A stretch of 33,896 bases of DNA from Chitinophaga pinensis (GCA_945873755.1 CAMCEM010000016.1:1-33896), one strand, 5' to 3'. Positions 18,025-26,868 are shown, counted from the first letter of the stretch. Notes: generated by a model from the sequence alone, not told the origin. Translations and numbers: made by a program.

Positions 18025-19419
18025 ATGAGTTTTAGAATAGAACACGATACCATGGGCGAGGTACAAGTACCTGCCGAAAAATATTGGGGTGCACAAACAG
18101 AGCGTAGCCGCAATAACTTTAAAATTGGTCCTGAGGCCAGCATGCCAAAGGAAATTATTCACGCATTTGCTTACTTAAAAAAAGCTGCCGCGCATGCCAA
18201 TACCGATTTAGGTGTATTGCCTGCTGAAAAACGCGATTTAATTAGCAAAGTTTGTGATGAAATTTTAACTGGAATGCACGATGGCGAGTTTCCACTGGTA
18301 ATTTGGCAAACTGGTAGCGGCACGCAAAGCAACATGAATTCAAATGAGGTAATTGCTAACCGTGCACATGTAATCAATGGTGGTAATTTATTGGATGAGA
18401 ACAAAGTATTACATCCAAACGATGATGTAAATAAATCGCAATCAAGTAACGATACTTTCCCAACTGCTATGCACATTGCATCATACAAGCAAGTTGTTGA
18501 AATTACTTTGCCGGGTTTAACCTTATTGCGCAATACTTTAGATGCAAAAGCAAAAGAATTTAAAACCATTGTAAAAACTGGTAGAACCCATTTTATGGAT
18601 GCTACTCCTTTAACTTTAGGTCAAGAGTTTAGCGGTTATGTACAACAAATTGACAACTCAATTAGATGCATCAAAAGTGCATTGACCATGATTTTGGAGT
18701 TGGCTTTAGGTGGAACTGCAGTTGGAACGGGATTAAATGCTCCAAAAGGATATGATGTACTAGTTGCTCAAAAAATTGCTGATTTTACTGGATTTCCTTT
18801 TATAACTGCTCCCAATAAATTTGAAGCATTGGCGGCACACGATGCCATGGTAGAACTAAGCGGTGCATTGAAGCGTTCAGCTGTTTCGTTAATGAAAATT
18901 GCCAACGATATTCGTATGTTATCATCTGGTCCTAGAAGTGGAATTGGAGAAATAGTGATTCCTGATAACGAACCAGGTTCATCTATTATGCCGGGCAAAG
19001 TAAACCCAACTCAGCCAGAAGCCATGACTATGGTTTGCGCTCAGGTAATTGGTAACGATGTGGCAGTTACTGTTGGAGGTATGAACGGACATTTTGAACT
19101 AAATGTGTTTAAACCTGTGATGGCAGCTAACGTATTGCAAAGTGCTCGATTAATTGGCGATGCTTGCGTTTCATTCAACGACAAATGTGCCATTGGTATT
19201 GAAGCCAATAACGATATTATCCAACGCCATTTAGAAAATTCATTGATGTTGGTTACCGCGTTAAACCCACATATTGGTTACGAAAAAGCTGCTAAAATTG
19301 CGAAAAAAGCGCATAAAGAAAACAAAACATTGCGCGAAGCAGCAGTGGAATTAGGTTACTTAACAAGCGAAGAATTTACTGCTTGGGTAAAACCTGAAAA
19401 CATGGTTGGAAACTTATAA
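18025..19419 (+). CDS. fumC: Class II fumarate hydratase
   Basis: This TCA-cycle enzyme interconverts fumarate and L-malate without an iron-sulfur cluster and works as a cytoplasmic homotetramer. The 464 residues are the standard length. Diagnostic motifs are [47 protein letters not shown] and the fumarase/aspartase signature [13 protein letters not shown] with the catalytic serine loop. The ATG at 18025 gives the typical N-terminus [24 protein letters not shown] strong terminator follows. The upstream repeat block at 17873-18001 separates it from pgk. Confidence 0.97.
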   Translation: MSFRIEHDTMGEVQVPAEKYWGAQTERSRNNFKIGPEASMPKEIIHAFAYLKKAAAHANTDLGVLPAEKRDLISKVCDEILTGMHDGEFPLVIWQTGSGTQSNMNSNEVIANRAHVINGGNLLDENKVLHPNDDVNKSQSSNDTFPTAMHIASYKQVVEITLPGLTLLRNTLDAKAKEFKTIVKTGRTHFMDATPLTLGQEFSGYVQQIDNSIRCIKSALTMILELALGGTAVGTGLNAPKGYDVLVAQKIADFTGFPFITAPNKFEALAAHDAMVELSGALKRSAVSLMKIANDIRMLSSGPRSGIGEIVIPDNEPGSSIMPGKVNPTQPEAMTMVCAQVIGNDVAVTVGGMNGHFELNVFKPVMAANVLQSARLIGDACVSFNDKCAIGIEANNDIIQRHLENSLMLVTALNPHIGYEKAAKIAKKAHKENKTLREAAVELGYLTSEEFTAWVKPENMVGNL

Positions 19420-19438
19420 TTTTATTAATTTTTTATGG

Positions 19439-19474
19439 AAAACCGAAGTTCAAAAGACTTCGGTTTTTTTATTT
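19439..19474 (+). terminator. Rho-independent terminator after fumC
   Basis: An 11-bp stem (aaaaccgaagt with acttcggtttt) has a 7-nt loop and is followed by a T-rich run. It starts 20 bases after the stop codon. The duplicated module begins immediately downstream. Confidence 0.92.
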
Positions 19475-19514
19475 TAAATTTTAAACGAATGAATATCAAT
19501 CAACTAATATTTAT

Positions 19515-19612
19515 ATTTATTTAAACTGTTGTTTTATTTATTTAAATGGTTGTTATTTGCATTGTGTTTATGAAAAAGCTATTTAAACAACAAAAGAACA
19601 GCTTAAATAAAC
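19515..19612 (+). repeat. Imperfect ~35-bp inverted repeat upstream of the 83-codon gene, copy 1
   Basis: The left arm (19515-19550) and right arm (19578-19612) are imperfect reverse complements around a 27-base loop. Within the arms, a unit of the type TTTATTTAAAnnGTTGTT repeats in both orientations. The structure is retained in copy 2. It could fold in RNA or be an operator array; it has no T-run of a terminator. Confidence 0.6.
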
Positions 19613-19662
19613 AAATTAACAACTTGAACAATTAATAATCACATTTAAAAAAATAAAAAATT

Positions 19663-19914
19663 ATGAGAGCAATTAAATACAACGAGTCATACATTTCTTT
19701 TTTGAATAATGGAACTACTTTTCAAAAAGAATCTATTCGTAAAGAAAAAATTGAATTAAATATGAAAGTTTTTTCAATTCTATATTTGTTAGTTATAGCA
19801 ATTATAACGTTGTTTATGATTTTAGAAGTTAAACACGAATACAATATTGATATTTTCCCTAATTTCAATACTCCATTCGATGATGTATATTTTAGTGTTA
19901 AAAAAGCCTTTTAA
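19663..19914 (+). CDS. Unrecognised 83-residue single-TM protein, copy 1
   Basis: I do not recognise this protein. It has a soluble N-terminus of about 34 residues (MRAIKYNESYISFLNNG, then a charged KESIRKEKIELN stretch), one hydrophobic segment at about residues 36-54 (VFSILYLLVIAIITLFMIL), and a polar C-terminus with FPNFNTPFDDVYF. There is no cleavable signal peptide. The positive charges before the TM suggest the C-terminus faces the periplasm. Only four bases differ from copy 2 (three silent, one Ser9Ala), although the flanking DNA has diverged more; this supports a real protein under selection. No Shine-Dalgarno is visible, as for other genes here. The inverted repeat at 19515-19612 lies 50 bases upstream. 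Confidence 0.75.
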   Translation: MRAIKYNESYISFLNNGTTFQKESIRKEKIELNMKVFSILYLLVIAIITLFMILEVKHEYNIDIFPNFNTPFDDVYFSVKKAF

Positions 19915-20015
19915 TAGTTTTTAGTATAAAATAAAATACAAATAATTTTAACAATATTGTTTGTATTGGAAAGTAACCTATTTTATTTAGTATTGTAAAA
20001 ATTATTGAATAAAAT

Positions 20016-20153
20016 ATGCTACTCATTTCCTTACTTATACTTTTAATTTTAAATACCATTGGCTTTATTCATAGGAAAAAATTGTGGGCAAAAAACTTAA
20101 TTATTGCTGAAATAATATTTCTTGTAATATTTGCCGTATTTAAATATTTATAA
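20016..20153 (+). CDS. Short ORF, 45-residue hydrophobic peptide with two TM segments
   Basis: ATG at 20016 opens a 45-codon frame. The peptide has two hydrophobic segments (MLLISLLILLILNTIGFI and LIIAEIIFLVIFAVF) joined by a basic loop (HRKKLWAKN), a compact membrane hairpin. It lies 101 bases after the 83-codon gene inside the duplicated module. In copy 2 the matching frame has a 6-base deletion and a net 4-base loss that shifts it to a stop after 24 codons. The look is that of small membrane proteins, including some type I toxins, but function is unknown. Coding status is inferred. Confidence 0.45.
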   Translation: MLLISLLILLILNTIGFIHRKKLWAKNLIIAEIIFLVIFAVFKYL

Positions 20154-20571
20154 ACAAAACATTTTTTTTAAAAACTAACTCCATTTTTATAAAATTAGAT
20201 TCCATACGATAAGTCCTTTCTATTGTCATTTTAAAACCACGGTGCAGTTATTAATGGCTTTTAAGGTGCACAAAAACAATTCTATTCCATCAGTTGATTT
20301 TGGAATAGGTTAGTTAAATAAATACTGAATTATATGGTATAATTCATTTTTTATGTGCTCAAAAGCTCTTCTTAAATTGGTATATTCATATCAATATCTT
20401 CTATTAACAATTTTATAAATTTTTAATTTTTAAATTATTGTGTTTCTCATGTTAATTATATCTCCATTAACCACTTCTGGTATTGATGATGATTTTTAAT
20501 TAGACTGATTTTAAATAATTAGCAATTACTCATAACCTTCCAACCTCCCAATTTTTGTTGTTAACCAGTTA

Positions 20572-21220
20572 TTACATTCCCTTTTTATTTGTGCACCCAA
20601 CATGTTTGAAGAATAGTTGCTTTACCCTATGTTCTATTGCCTTTAATATCACTTTTTGGCCATCATAATTAGTACAATCAATTTTGTTGTTTAGATTAAG
20701 TAAATTATCAAAATCTTCTTTTATTTTATCGAAATCTTCACCATTGGTTAGTCGGTATAATTGTGTAAATTTTATAGTGTTATGTATGTAAACAATTAAA
20801 TAAATTTTTTTCTGTTATAAGTTCCAACTATCAATAAATTTAGATACTCTTTTAGTTAAATTGGAAGTGAGGGAGCCAGCGAATGATATTTGAAAAATTT
20901 GTTTTTAAAGTGAGCTTAAACTGTAAACATATTCATTAATCATATAATAAACTGTTTGAACATGTAATACCCACTTTTTTGAACCAAATGAATTGATTAT
21001 TTATTAGTTTTTTAATTCTGATTGGTAAACTATAAATTACATTTTTTGTGTTTAAATCGTAGCTTATTATTCTGCGTTCAATAATTTATAAAAGTTAACT
21101 TAATCAGTTATAATTTGATTTTTTTTAAGCTTTCATTCACAAAAAAGCATATTGAAAAAGTTTTCAATTTGGTTACCGCAATTCCTTTGTGGCAAAGGCT
21201 TTCACCCGATTTTACCATCT
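20572..21220 (-). pseudogene. Decayed minus-strand gene between the two module copies
   Basis: No long frame is open between the module copies (20181-21251), but the minus strand still reads as protein. From 20988 down to 20572 one frame is broken only by TAA codons at 20905-20907 and 20815-20817. Its segments include NLTKRVSKFIDSWNL and GEDFDKIKEDFDNLLNLNNK, ending in FFKHVGCTNKKGM. Upstream, ERRIISYDLNTKNVIYSL and IKKLINNQFIWFKK read in another frame. Removing one A from the A6 run near 20980 joins the two. More protein-like sequence with in-frame stops continues to about 21220. I cannot name the family. Bases 20181-20571 hold only weaker traces of coding sequence. Confidence 0.45.
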
Positions 21221-21290
21221 ACTTTTTGCTATTTTACATTTTTTTACTAAAAAATTTTAAATGAATGAATATCAAGTAACTAACATTTAT

Positions 21291-21388
21291 ATTTATTTAA
21301 ACTGTTGTATTATTTATTTAAATGGTTGTTATTTGCATTGTGTTTATGAAAAAGCTATTTAAACAACAAAAGAACAGCTTAAATAAAA
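21291..21388 (+). repeat. Imperfect ~35-bp inverted repeat upstream of the 83-codon gene, copy 2
   Basis: Arms at 21291-21326 and 21354-21388 correspond to those at 19515-19612 in copy 1. The loop sequence (including TTATTTGCATTGTGTTTATG) is identical between copies, and the arms are nearly so, while sequence farther out has diverged. Retention points to function. Confidence 0.6.
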
Positions 21389-21436
21389 TAACTAACAACT
21401 TGAACAATTAATAAACAGATAAAAAAATAAAAAATT

Positions 21437-21688
21437 ATGAGAGCAATTAAATACAACGAGGCATACATTTCTTTTTTGAATAATGGAACTACTTTTCAAA
21501 AAGAATCTATTCGTAAAGAAAAAATTGAATTAAATATGAAAGTTTTTTCTATTCTATATTTGTTAGTTATAGCAATTATAACGTTGTTTATGATTTTAGA
21601 AGTTAAACACGAATACAATATTGATATTTTCCCTAATTTCAATACACCATTCGATGATGTATATTTTAGTGTTAAAAAAGCATTTTAA
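21437..21688 (+). CDS. Unrecognised 83-residue single-TM protein, copy 2
   Basis: This is the near-identical twin of the protein at 19663-19914, with alanine instead of serine at residue 9 and three further silent base changes. The same single TM at about residues 36-54 and the polar FPNFNTPFDDVYF tail are present. The start and the hairpin upstream (21291-21388) are conserved. The family is unknown. Two intact copies with silent differences argue that both are expressed, or that gene conversion keeps them alike. Confidence 0.75.
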   Translation: MRAIKYNEAYISFLNNGTTFQKESIRKEKIELNMKVFSILYLLVIAIITLFMILEVKHEYNIDIFPNFNTPFDDVYFSVKKAF

Positions 21689-21784
21689 TAGTTTATAGTA
21701 TAAAATTCAAATAACTTTAAGAGTGTTGTTTGTATTGGAAAGTATTCTATTCTATTTAGTATTATAATAAATATTGAATAAAAC

Positions 21785-21859
21785 ATGTTGCTCATTTCCT
21801 TACTTTTACTTTTAAAAACCATTGGCTTTATCCAAAAAAATTATGTAAAAAAAACTTAA
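21785..21859 (+). pseudogene. Frameshifted copy of the 45-codon hydrophobic ORF
   Basis: It matches 20016-20153. The first ten codons (MLLISLL start) are conserved, then 6 bases are missing in frame, and a further loss of 4 bases near 21830 moves the frame into a TAA at 21857-21859. Downstream sequence still resembles the second TM of the intact copy but is out of frame. Confidence 0.5.
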
Positions 21860-21942
21860 TTATTTCTGAAATTATATTTCTTAAAATATTTACTATATAT
21901 GAATATTTTTAAAACAAAACATTTATTTAAAAACTAACTAGC

Positions 21943-22067
21943 TTATACAAAAGGGTTTTCGACTGTAATATTTAACCCAGAAACCAATAAATGAACATAT
22001 TAAGTTCCTACATTAGTAACTGCCAATTTGTATATAATTTTTAAAAACGGGCCTAATCTGGAAATTC
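21943..22067 (-). pseudogene. Remnant of the 3' end of an acyl-CoA dehydrogenase gene
   Basis: Read on the minus strand, the last 27 codons give VTNVGT-stop-YVHLLVSGLNITVENPFV and then a stop. The intact enzyme at 30402-31619 ends VTYEGTHDIHLLITGLDITGENAFV. The DNA also aligns, for example ctgtaatatttaaccc against ctgtaatatctaatcc. Further upstream, about 12 codons match EYPIMRH only weakly, with stops and a frameshift. The gene body is absent. The rest of the 21689-22190 gap holds the degenerate micro-ORF and the upstream region of the kinase gene. Confidence 0.7.
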
Positions 22068-22190
22068 AAAAGTATAAATTTCCTTAGTTTTAATGGGATT
22101 TTAACATATAGAATTCCTTTTAGTAATACTTTTATTCGTTAATTTAACAATTAAAACAAAAAGCTGACTTGTTTCTTTGCTAAGTTGTAT

Positions 22191-25100
22191 ATGAATTTTA
22201 AAATACTATATATTGAAGACGATGTGACTGATTTTAAAGCGCTAAAAAGAATTTTAAAACCCATATTACATTTTATAGAATTAGTATGGATTGATACTCC
22301 AGATTCTTTAAAAGAGTTTAAAGAAAGTGGCAAATTGCCCGACCTTATTTTGCTGGATTATCATATTCCTGGTTGCGATGCACATAGTATTATTCATTAT
22401 TTTAGAAGTAAATCGGTGGATTTAGAAGTTGTAATGTTAACAGCATTTCAAGAAAGTTCATTCAAGGAATCCATTAACATGCTTGGAGTAAAAAAAATTA
22501 TTAGTAAAAATAATTTAGAGGAAGTTTATCAATTTATTTATGAAAATAAATTGTTTAATAATAACAATTTTGGAATAATAGCTCCAACTCAATCAAATTT
22601 AGAATTAGATTTCTACAAGGAGAGTCGGATATTCTCAGGTGCATTTCAAACTTTACCCGACCCTTTTATTATATTAGATAAACAGTTTAATTTAATATTT
22701 AAAAATCCTGCTTACGAAAAATTAGCTGAAATTGAATTTTTAAATAAAACGGAAAATTTTATTGAACTTATTCAATCTAATATTACTGAAAATGTAGATA
22801 GGATTAAGTTAATAAATAGAGATAAAAGCTATGATTTTACTATTCAAATTGAAAATAAAACCGGAAGTTATTTAAGTGTTGAAATAGGATGTTCCTTTAT
22901 TCATAAAGATAATGGATATTATTGTTTACACTTTAAAAGGTATGAAATTTCAGAAAAAATAAATAAGAATTTAAAGTCGATTGATTATTTCCAAAATTTA
23001 ATTCCAAAATATTTTAATTTTGAAATAGCCATCAATTCTAATCCTCAAATACTTATTAACCAAAATTTTGATATTTTAGGAATTAATAAAAATGTTCCAA
23101 ATCTATTTCAGAAGACAATTAAGTTAGGCTGCAATTTTTTAGCATTATTTACTCCAACCAATGCTGATATAATTTCGAATAAAATTCGAAATTCAGCCAT
23201 TGATTTTATTTCTTTCCCAATTAATATAAACAATTTTGTATATGAAGTGTATGTCAATGTAATTTTTAATGATTCAATTGATAGCATTTACTCTATTTCT
23301 TTTGTGTTGATAGATTCTGATGTAAAATTAGATTCCCTTATTGTTGATCCAATTAAAAATAGCCAATTACTTATTGATAATTCAAAAAGTTTCATTTTTC
23401 AATTGAATAATGAAGGTAAAGTAATTTATTTAAGTGAAAGCTATGAAAGTATAACAGGATATTCAATTCCTGAAATTTTAAACAAGCCTTTAGGAAAAAA
23501 CCAAGATATTGATACACAAGAAAGAGTAAAGCGTATATTCTTAAAACTTGCAAGTGGCGAAATTACAGAAGCTACAGGTTATACTGAAATAAAAACAAAA
23601 GCTAATAAAACAAAACATTTACGATACCGGGTTGAATCAATTTTAGATGTTAAAGGAAATTTTTTAGGTATTAGTGGGGTTTTTACTGATGTATCAGAAA
23701 TATTTCAAATCTCAAATAACCTTAAAAAAACTGAGGAGTCTTTCAAACAAATTCTAAATAATATCAATGAGCTTATTTATATTATTGATAAAAATGCGCG
23801 AATAAACTTTGTAACACCAAGTAGTTTAGATATTTTAGGCTATAAACCTGAGGAATTAATTGGCCAAAAGTTTTTGGTTTTTGTTCATCCAGAAGATTAC
23901 AATGACTTGATAAAATTCTTAAAAATTCACCCAAAGGAAAATACAATAGACGGAAATTTAGAATATGTAACAGTAAGGTTTATAAAGAAAAATGGAGATT
24001 ACACCTATTTAGAAACATTTATAAAGAAGGTGGATAATGAAAGTAGTAAAAAAATACTATATATAGGAACTTCAAGAAGTGTAGATGAAAAAATTGCTGC
24101 AGATTTTAAGTTAAAAGAAGCGAAAAAATACTTGGAGATAATCACACAAATCCAAAAAACATACATTGAAACAAAAGACATAAGCAAAACTTTTGGAATT
24201 TTGTTAAATAGTATTTTGGTTGATACGAAGAGTGATTTTGGTTTTATTTGTGAGGTATTTTTTGATGAAAAAGGCAATCCTTTTATGCGTTCAAATGCAC
24301 TCACTAATATTGCATGGGATCAAGCGTCAAAAGAATTTTACGAAAAACATGCTAAGAAAGGGGTTGAATTTAGAAATTTAAATACGCTATTTGGTAGGGT
24401 ATTGGTAGAGAAAAAACTTTTTATAAGTAATGATGCAGTAAACGATCCTTATTCTGGCGGAACCCCCATGGGCCATCCAATTATAAAAACCTTTGTTGCC
24501 ATTCCTATTTTTAAAAACCAAGAGTTGATAGCTGTTTTAGGTTTGGCTAATAATTTGGACGGATATTCTATGGAAATGGTTGCGAAAATTGAACCTTTAT
24601 TAGGAAATATTGGAAGTATTATAGAACAAAATAAAATTGAATTAGAAATAATTAAAACCCAGCAAGAACTTGTTAAAAGTGAAACACAAATTAAAGCCAT
24701 TTTAACATCAACAGAAGATATTGTTTTTGGGATTAATGAAGAACTCGTTATAATAAATGTTTGGGCTAAAGATCCGGAGAATTTAGCAATACCCAAAATC
24801 GAATATTTCAACCAAAAATTTGAATCTTTAATTGATAAATATCCTTTTATATTAAACATCTACCAAATTTTATTGAAGGTGGCCGAAGATGGTGTTGAAA
24901 GGTTTTTTGAATATTCATTGCATAAAAACAATACTCAAATTTGGAGTAAAGCACGAATTTTTGTTTTAACACATAAACCAACTAAGTTCTATTGTTTGCA
25001 AATTAGTGATATAACCAATTCCAAAAATGCAGAAGAAAATTTGAAGCAAAATTTGATTCAAGCCAAAGAATTGGGGGAGTTAAAAAGCAGGTTCGTAACA

Positions 25101-25769
25101 CATACCTCCCATGAGTTTAGGACACCATTAATAAGCATTAGCAGCAGTAATGAGCTAATTAGCATGACACTAAAAAAGTTAGATATACCTATTAGTGAAA
25201 AATTGAATAAGTATAATCAAATTATTCAAAATGAAGTAATTCATATGACAACTTTACTCAATGATGTACTGATTCTTGGAAAAATTGATGCGAATAAAAT
25301 GGCCATAAATTTGGATAAGATAGATTTGAAAGCAGTAGTTATAGAAATTATAGATAATCTATTTTCCTCTAATAAAATCAATATAAAAATTGAAACTAGA
25401 ATAAAAGGGAAACCATTTAAAATTAGCACAGATATCAAGATACTTGAACACATAATTGAAAATATAACGAACAACGCGATAAAATATTCACTTGGTAAAC
25501 CAGCCCCCTTTTTAGAAATAAACTATCAAACGAATCATGTTATATTGGCATTGCAAGATTTTGGGATTGGAATACCCAAATTAGACCAGCCTAAATTGTT
25601 TGAACAGTTTTTTAGAGCCAGCAATGTTGGGAAAATTCATGGAGTAGGCTTAGGCTTGCTTATTGTTAAAAAAATGGTTGAAAGGCTTGGTGGTGATATA
25701 AAAATTGAATCTGAAGAAGGAGTAGGAACTAGAATAGAAATTAAATTAAACAAACAAAATTGGGAATGA
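22191..25769 (+). CDS. Multi-domain sensor histidine kinase (REC, several PAS, GAF, HisKA, HATPase)
   Basis: The 1192-residue protein has no clear TM segments, so it is probably cytoplasmic. Domains in order: an N-terminal receiver (about 1-120) with phospho-acceptor Asp56 in LILLDYHIPG; four PAS-like regions (about 148-255, 276-385, 390-505 and 513-635); GAF (about 650-815); a further PAS-like region (about 833-945); HisKA with His974 in HTSHEFRTPL; and a HATPase domain (about 1075-1192) with N box ENITNNAIKYS, G1 DFGIGIP and G2 GVGLGLLIVKKMVERLGG. All kinase motifs look intact. The frame also has a TTG two codons earlier, but ATG 22191 is preferred. A TTTCTTTGC promoter-like box is at 22173-22181. 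Its stop overlaps the next gene by ATGA. Confidence 0.92.
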   Translation: MNFKILYIEDDVTDFKALKRILKPILHFIELVWIDTPDSLKEFKESGKLPDLILLDYHIPGCDAHSIIHYFRSKSVDLEVVMLTAFQESSFKESINMLGVKKIISKNNLEEVYQFIYENKLFNNNNFGIIAPTQSNLELDFYKESRIFSGAFQTLPDPFIILDKQFNLIFKNPAYEKLAEIEFLNKTENFIELIQSNITENVDRIKLINRDKSYDFTIQIENKTGSYLSVEIGCSFIHKDNGYYCLHFKRYEISEKINKNLKSIDYFQNLIPKYFNFEIAINSNPQILINQNFDILGINKNVPNLFQKTIKLGCNFLALFTPTNADIISNKIRNSAIDFISFPININNFVYEVYVNVIFNDSIDSIYSISFVLIDSDVKLDSLIVDPIKNSQLLIDNSKSFIFQLNNEGKVIYLSESYESITGYSIPEILNKPLGKNQDIDTQERVKRIFLKLASGEITEATGYTEIKTKANKTKHLRYRVESILDVKGNFLGISGVFTDVSEIFQISNNLKKTEESFKQILNNINELIYIIDKNARINFVTPSSLDILGYKPEELIGQKFLVFVHPEDYNDLIKFLKIHPKENTIDGNLEYVTVRFIKKNGDYTYLETFIKKVDNESSKKILYIGTSRSVDEKIAADFKLKEAKKYLEIITQIQKTYIETKDISKTFGILLNSILVDTKSDFGFICEVFFDEKGNPFMRSNALTNIAWDQASKEFYEKHAKKGVEFRNLNTLFGRVLVEKKLFISNDAVNDPYSGGTPMGHPIIKTFVAIPIFKNQELIAVLGLANNLDGYSMEMVAKIEPLLGNIGSIIEQNKIELEIIKTQQELVKSETQIKAILTSTEDIVFGINEELVIINVWAKDPENLAIPKIEYFNQKFESLIDKYPFILNIYQILLKVAEDGVERFFEYSLHKNNTQIWSKARIFVLTHKPTKFYCLQISDITNSKNAEENLKQNLIQAKELGELKSRFVTHTSHEFRTPLISISSSNELISMTLKKLDIPISEKLNKYNQIIQNEVIHMTTLLNDVLILGKIDANKMAINLDKIDLKAVVIEIIDNLFSSNKINIKIETRIKGKPFKISTDIKILEHIIENITNNAIKYSLGKPAPFLEINYQTNHVILALQDFGIGIPKLDQPKLFEQFFRASNVGKIHGVGLGLLIVKKMVERLGGDIKIESEEGVGTRIEIKLNKQNWE

Positions 25770-26830
25770 ATAAAATATTAGTAATAGAAGATGAAGACAT
25801 CATAAGAGAAAATATTTTTGATGCACTTTCTTTAAATGATTTTGAAATTTTTACTGCCGAAAATGGAATTGAAGGGGTGCGTTTGGCTAAACAAATAAAT
25901 CCTGATTTAATTCTATGTGATATTATGATGCCACTAATGGATGGATATGGTGTTTTAAAAGAGATTAAAAGTGATGAAAAATTTACTTTAACACCATTTG
26001 TTTTTATTTCGGCAAAAAGCAATCACGAGGATATAAGGAATGGAATGAATTTAGGTGCGGATGATTATTTGATAAAACCATTTTTACTTCAAGATTTATT
26101 GAAAATAGTTTCATTAAAATTAGAAGAATCAGAAAGAAAGAAAAAAATTTATTACAATAAACAGCAAGATTTAATTGAGCAATATGGCTCGGTTCAAATG
26201 CATGAACTTAATACGCCTATGAACGGCATTTTAACTTCAATAACATTGCTTCAGGAAATGGGTGTAAAAAACTATTCAAAAGAAGTAGAAGAACTCTTAC
26301 AAATTATAAATGTATCTAGCAAGCGTTTACACCGTTCCCTTTCTAATATACTTTATTATAAACAATTAGAAGGTGTAAATTATAGTTTTTATTCTGAAGT
26401 AATTAAAGAAACAAGTATTAGTGTTACCTTAATAAATATAGCAAAAAACTATAATAGAAGAGAAGATTTAATTTATTTTTCTGAAGCAGATATAATTCAA
26501 TTTGATAGAAAATTGTTACTTACAATTATTTCAGAATTGGTTGACAATGCATTTAAATTTACCTTGAAAGACGACAAAGTGTTTTTTAGTTTATTACAAA
26601 AAGAAAATGCAATTGAAATTAAGATTCGACATAACAATAGAAACAATTTTGAAATAGAAGAATTTGAGAATTCTCATCCGTTTGTACAATTTAAAAAAGA
26701 AAAATATGAACAAGCTGGAATTGGTTTAGGCTTATCTATTGTTAAACTAATAGCAATTCAACATGGACTTAAGTTAAACTATGAAATAGATACAAATAAT
26801 AATGCTGTTTTTACAATAAATTTTCCTTAA
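25766..26830 (+). CDS. Response-regulator/kinase hybrid: REC, HisKA-like, HATPase with degenerate G1 box
   Basis: The 354-residue protein begins with a complete receiver (Asp52 in LILCDIMMPLMDG, Lys104 in YLIKPF). A dimerisation helix pair with H-box MHELNTPMNGIL (His146) and a HATPase domain follow. The N box ISELVDNAFKFT and the G2 region AGIGLGLSIVKLIAIQHG are good. The G1 position reads IEIKIRHNNRNNFEIEEF, where an aspartate-x-glycine-x-glycine motif is expected. ATP binding may therefore be impaired, and the protein may act mainly as a phosphotransfer or phosphatase partner. The start ATG overlaps the upstream kinase stop (ATGA, 25766-25769), so translation is coupled. It is the second gene of the signalling cluster. 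Confidence 0.85.
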   Translation: MNKILVIEDEDIIRENIFDALSLNDFEIFTAENGIEGVRLAKQINPDLILCDIMMPLMDGYGVLKEIKSDEKFTLTPFVFISAKSNHEDIRNGMNLGADDYLIKPFLLQDLLKIVSLKLEESERKKKIYYNKQQDLIEQYGSVQMHELNTPMNGILTSITLLQEMGVKNYSKEVEELLQIINVSSKRLHRSLSNILYYKQLEGVNYSFYSEVIKETSISVTLINIAKNYNRREDLIYFSEADIIQFDRKLLLTIISELVDNAFKFTLKDDKVFFSLLQKENAIEIKIRHNNRNNFEIEEFENSHPFVQFKKEKYEQAGIGLGLSIVKLIAIQHGLKLNYEIDTNNNAVFTINFP

Positions 26831-26860
26831 AACGCATATTAGCAAATTGTTTTGTCGTTT

Positions 26861-26868
26861 TATCTTCG
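26861..26868 (+). promoter_or_regulatory. Candidate -7 box (TATCTTCG) before the LytTR-like gene
   Basis: TATCTTCG, a T-to-C variant of TAnnTTTG, ends five bases before the ATG at 26873. The same TTCG variant occurs before recJ and the acyl-CoA dehydrogenase gene. No good -33 was found. If real, it gives an internal promoter with an almost leaderless mRNA. Confidence 0.35.

Larger units (their letters stand above)
19476..20180 (+). repeat. Module copy 1 of a ~700-bp direct duplication
   Basis: Bases 19476-20180 align with 21252-21939 end to end, in the same orientation and about 1.76-1.78 kb apart. The shared order is an upstream inverted repeat, the 83-codon gene, and the 45-codon hydrophobic ORF. 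The non-coding flanks differ by many substitutions and short indels, while the 83-codon gene is nearly unchanged. This copy carries the intact version of the 45-codon ORF. Confidence 0.85.
21252..21939 (+). repeat. Module copy 2 of a ~700-bp direct duplication
   Basis: This is the second copy of the module at 19476-20180, with the hairpin, the 83-codon gene and a frameshifted version of the 45-codon ORF. Its right end is only four bases from the acyl-CoA dehydrogenase gene fragment at 21943. Confidence 0.85.

Noticed and set aside
18171..18569. 132-codon minus-strand frame inside fumC
   Set aside because: It is the antisense shadow of a well-supported gene.
19476..21939. Composite transposon with the two module copies as insertion sequences
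   Set aside because: Neither copy encodes a transposase or shows terminal inverted repeats or target duplications that I could identify.
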